DNA from: Verrucomicrobiales bacterium
GTDB taxonomy: Bacteria; Verrucomicrobiota; Verrucomicrobiia; Verrucomicrobiales; DEV007
Reading direction: 5' to 3'
NCBI GenBank assembly: GCA_002696885.1
Contig: NZSO01000010.1
Coordinates: forward strand, 1 to 7,455
Length of the DNA stretch: 7,455 nt
Shown here: positions 6,348 through 7,455 of the stretch, piece after piece
Layout of the letters: the number at the start of each line of letters is the position of its first letter
Position numbering within the stretch: the stretch's first letter is position 1
Position numbers and translations under genes: made by a program
Notes under the pieces: model-generated
Seen by the model: the letters and a program-made list of their open reading frames with translations, nothing else
Told to the model about the DNA's origin: nothing
Database searches by the model: none

Positions 6348-7349
6348 ATGCCTACATTTGGAATCAATGGATTTGGCCGTATCGGTCGAAATGTATTTAG
6401 AGCAATGACTAAAGAACAGCGCAAAAATGTCGTCGCTGTTAACGATTTAACTGACAACAAAACCTTAGCACATCTTCTAAAATGGGATTCTACATGCGGA
6501 AAACTTGATGCTGAAGTCAGTTATGATGATGAAAGCATCACCGTTGATGGGCATTCCATTAGAGTTTATGAAGAAAGAGACCCTGCCAAGTTGCCGTGGT
6601 CAGACCATGGTGTGGATGTTGTTCTTGAATCTACAGGCTTTTTCACAGCCAGAGATAAGGCAGAGCTACACATAACAAATGGAGGCGCTAAGAAAGTTCT
6701 TATTTCTGCACCAGGTAAAAACGTTGATCTTACAATGTGCATCGGGATTAACTCAGACCAATACAATGCAGACGAGCATCATGTAGTTTCTAATGCGAGT
6801 TGTACTACCAACTGTTTGGCTCCAATGGTAAAAGTTCTTAACGATGCGTTTGGTGTTGAGAGAGGTGTAATGAGCACAATTCACAGCTACACTGGAGATC
6901 AAAGATTACTAGACACTCCTCACAGTGATTTGAGAAGAGCTCGTTCAGCTGCCGTGAATATCATTCCTTCAAGTACTGGCGCAGCAAGAGCAATAGGCGA
7001 GGTAATTCCTGAACTTAAAGGTAAACTTAATGGTGGAGCTTTCAGAGTTCCGACTCCTACAGGATCAGTAACTGACTTTACTGCACAGCTTAAAAATAAG
7101 ACAACAGTTGAGGAGATGAATGCTAAATTTAAAGAGGCAGCTGAGGGGGAGCTTAAAGGAATACTTGAATATTCTGAGGAAGAGCCAGTATTGATGGATA
7201 TCGTTGGTAATCCTCATTCATGTATTTTAGATGCGGACGTAACCCTTGAGATGGGCGGGGACTTGGTTAAAGTCGTCGGCTGGTACGATAACGAGTGGGG
7301 ATACAGTAATCGTGCAATTGAGGCAATGCACATGCTTGCTGGAGAATAA
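6348..7349 (+). CDS. gap: Glyceraldehyde-3-phosphate dehydrogenase, type I, phosphorylating
   Basis: Converts glyceraldehyde 3-phosphate, phosphate and NAD+ to 1,3-bisphosphoglycerate and NADH, reversibly, in the cytoplasm. The 333-residue length is the usual one. The NAD-binding Rossmann motif GINGFGRIGR is at 5-14. Asp33 in VNDLTD normally selects NAD over NADP. The active-site signature SNASCTTNCLAP is at 148-159 with catalytic Cys152, and the general base is His179 in STIHSYTGDQ. STGAARAIGEVIPELKGKLNG, from 209, and RVPTPTGSVTD, from 233, are the conserved phosphate-site and core segments, and YDNEWGYSNR is at 313-322. Everything expected is intact. AGGA at 6337-6340, 7 nt before the ATG, is the clearest ribosome binding site in the window. 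The gene begins with its own promoter-like region and is followed 74 nt later by pgk, giving the common gap-pgk arrangement. Confidence 0.98.
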   Translation: MPTFGINGFGRIGRNVFRAMTKEQRKNVVAVNDLTDNKTLAHLLKWDSTCGKLDAEVSYDDESITVDGHSIRVYEERDPAKLPWSDHGVDVVLESTGFFTARDKAELHITNGGAKKVLISAPGKNVDLTMCIGINSDQYNADEHHVVSNASCTTNCLAPMVKVLNDAFGVERGVMSTIHSYTGDQRLLDTPHSDLRRARSAAVNIIPSSTGAARAIGEVIPELKGKLNGGAFRVPTPTGSVTDFTAQLKNKTTVEEMNAKFKEAAEGELKGILEYSEEEPVLMDIVGNPHSCILDADVTLEMGGDLVKVVGWYDNEWGYSNRAIEAMHMLAGE

Positions 7350-7373
7350 TCATATAAAACAATATAATTAATT

Positions 7374-7401
7374 TTGAGGCACCCCGAATGGGGTGCCTTA
7401 A
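7374..7401 (+). terminator. Strong hairpin between gap and pgk (attenuator or mRNA-stabilising element)
   Basis: AGGCACCCC (7377-7385) and GGGGTGCCT (7390-7398) form a perfect 9-bp, G/C-rich stem with the loop GAAT. One G-T and two T-A pairs extend it to 12 bp (7374-7401). The downstream bases (ATATCTTAAAG) are not a T-tract, so full termination is unlikely. The hairpin lies 24 nt after the gap stop and 22 nt before the pgk start, where it could cause partial termination or protect the 3' end of a processed gap mRNA. The structure is clear; the role is inferred. Confidence 0.7.
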
Positions 7402-7423
7402 TATCTTAAAGGGCTAAAATAAA

Positions 7424-7455
7424 ATGCCAAAGAAGACAATCAGGGATATCAACCT
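7424..7455 (+). CDS. pgk: Phosphoglycerate kinase, N-terminal fragment (3' end outside window)
   Basis: Only ten codons are visible: MPKKTIRDIN. This matches the usual beginning of bacterial phosphoglycerate kinase (M-x-KKTIRDID, followed by the GKRVLVRVDFN segment that would lie beyond the window). The position directly after gap supports this: the enzyme takes the 1,3-bisphosphoglycerate made by GAPDH and transfers its phosphate to ADP. AAAGGG at 7408-7413, 10 nt before the ATG, is a plausible ribosome binding site. The call rests on the short N-terminus plus gene order. Confidence 0.85.
   Translation, partial: MPKKTIRDIN

Noticed and set aside
6566..6766. Minus-strand open frame of 66 codons
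   Set aside because: Antisense to the conserved core of GAPDH; no motif and no ribosome binding site of note.

Overview
The window is AT-rich bacterial DNA with densely packed, mostly housekeeping genes: two genes for exported or helical-repeat proteins, a cofactor cluster on the opposite strand, a large periplasmic-type zinc peptidase, and the start of a glycolytic gap-pgk operon. No gene names the organism outright. The protein flavour fits a marine verrucomicrobial lineage (Opitutae/Puniceicoccales-like): paired TPR-type envelope proteins, a PqqL-like M16 peptidase, adjacent gap and pgk, and several genes with weak or no Shine-Dalgarno. This placement is an inference of moderate to low confidence.

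Layout. Positions 1-1427 (+) hold the C-terminal end of a TPR-like protein, then a complete gene with a signal peptide and an alpha-helical repeat-like body, probably one transcription unit. Positions 1432-3089 (-) hold nadK, coaD and a very basic 57-64 residue protein, transcribed in that order; nadK and coaD are 9 nt apart. The small gene meets the upstream plus-strand gene tail to tail with only 4 nt between stop codons and no convincing terminator. Positions 3090-3351 form a divergent intergenic region with promoter-like elements. Positions 3352-6168 (+) encode a 938-residue two-half M16 metallopeptidase with a signal peptide. Positions 6169-6347 hold palindromes, a recurring TTGC(T)AA motif and a likely promoter. 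Positions 6348-7349 encode GAPDH; a strong hairpin follows, then the first codons of phosphoglycerate kinase, cut by the window end.

How the genes relate. GAPDH and phosphoglycerate kinase catalyse consecutive steps of glycolysis/gluconeogenesis. NAD kinase and CoaD both use ATP to make essential nucleotide cofactors (NADP(H) and CoA). The peptidase and the two 5' genes are probably envelope functions with no direct link to the metabolic genes.

I did not find a CRISPR array, mobile element, tRNA, rRNA, toxin-antitoxin pair or defence system. The best items for a second look are the NAD kinase, which resembles the eukaryotic NADK2/plant NADK3 type rather than classical bacterial NadK, the small basic protein beside coaD, the hairpin between gap and pgk, and the repeat-rich gap leader. 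I do not see strong evidence for a new biological system.
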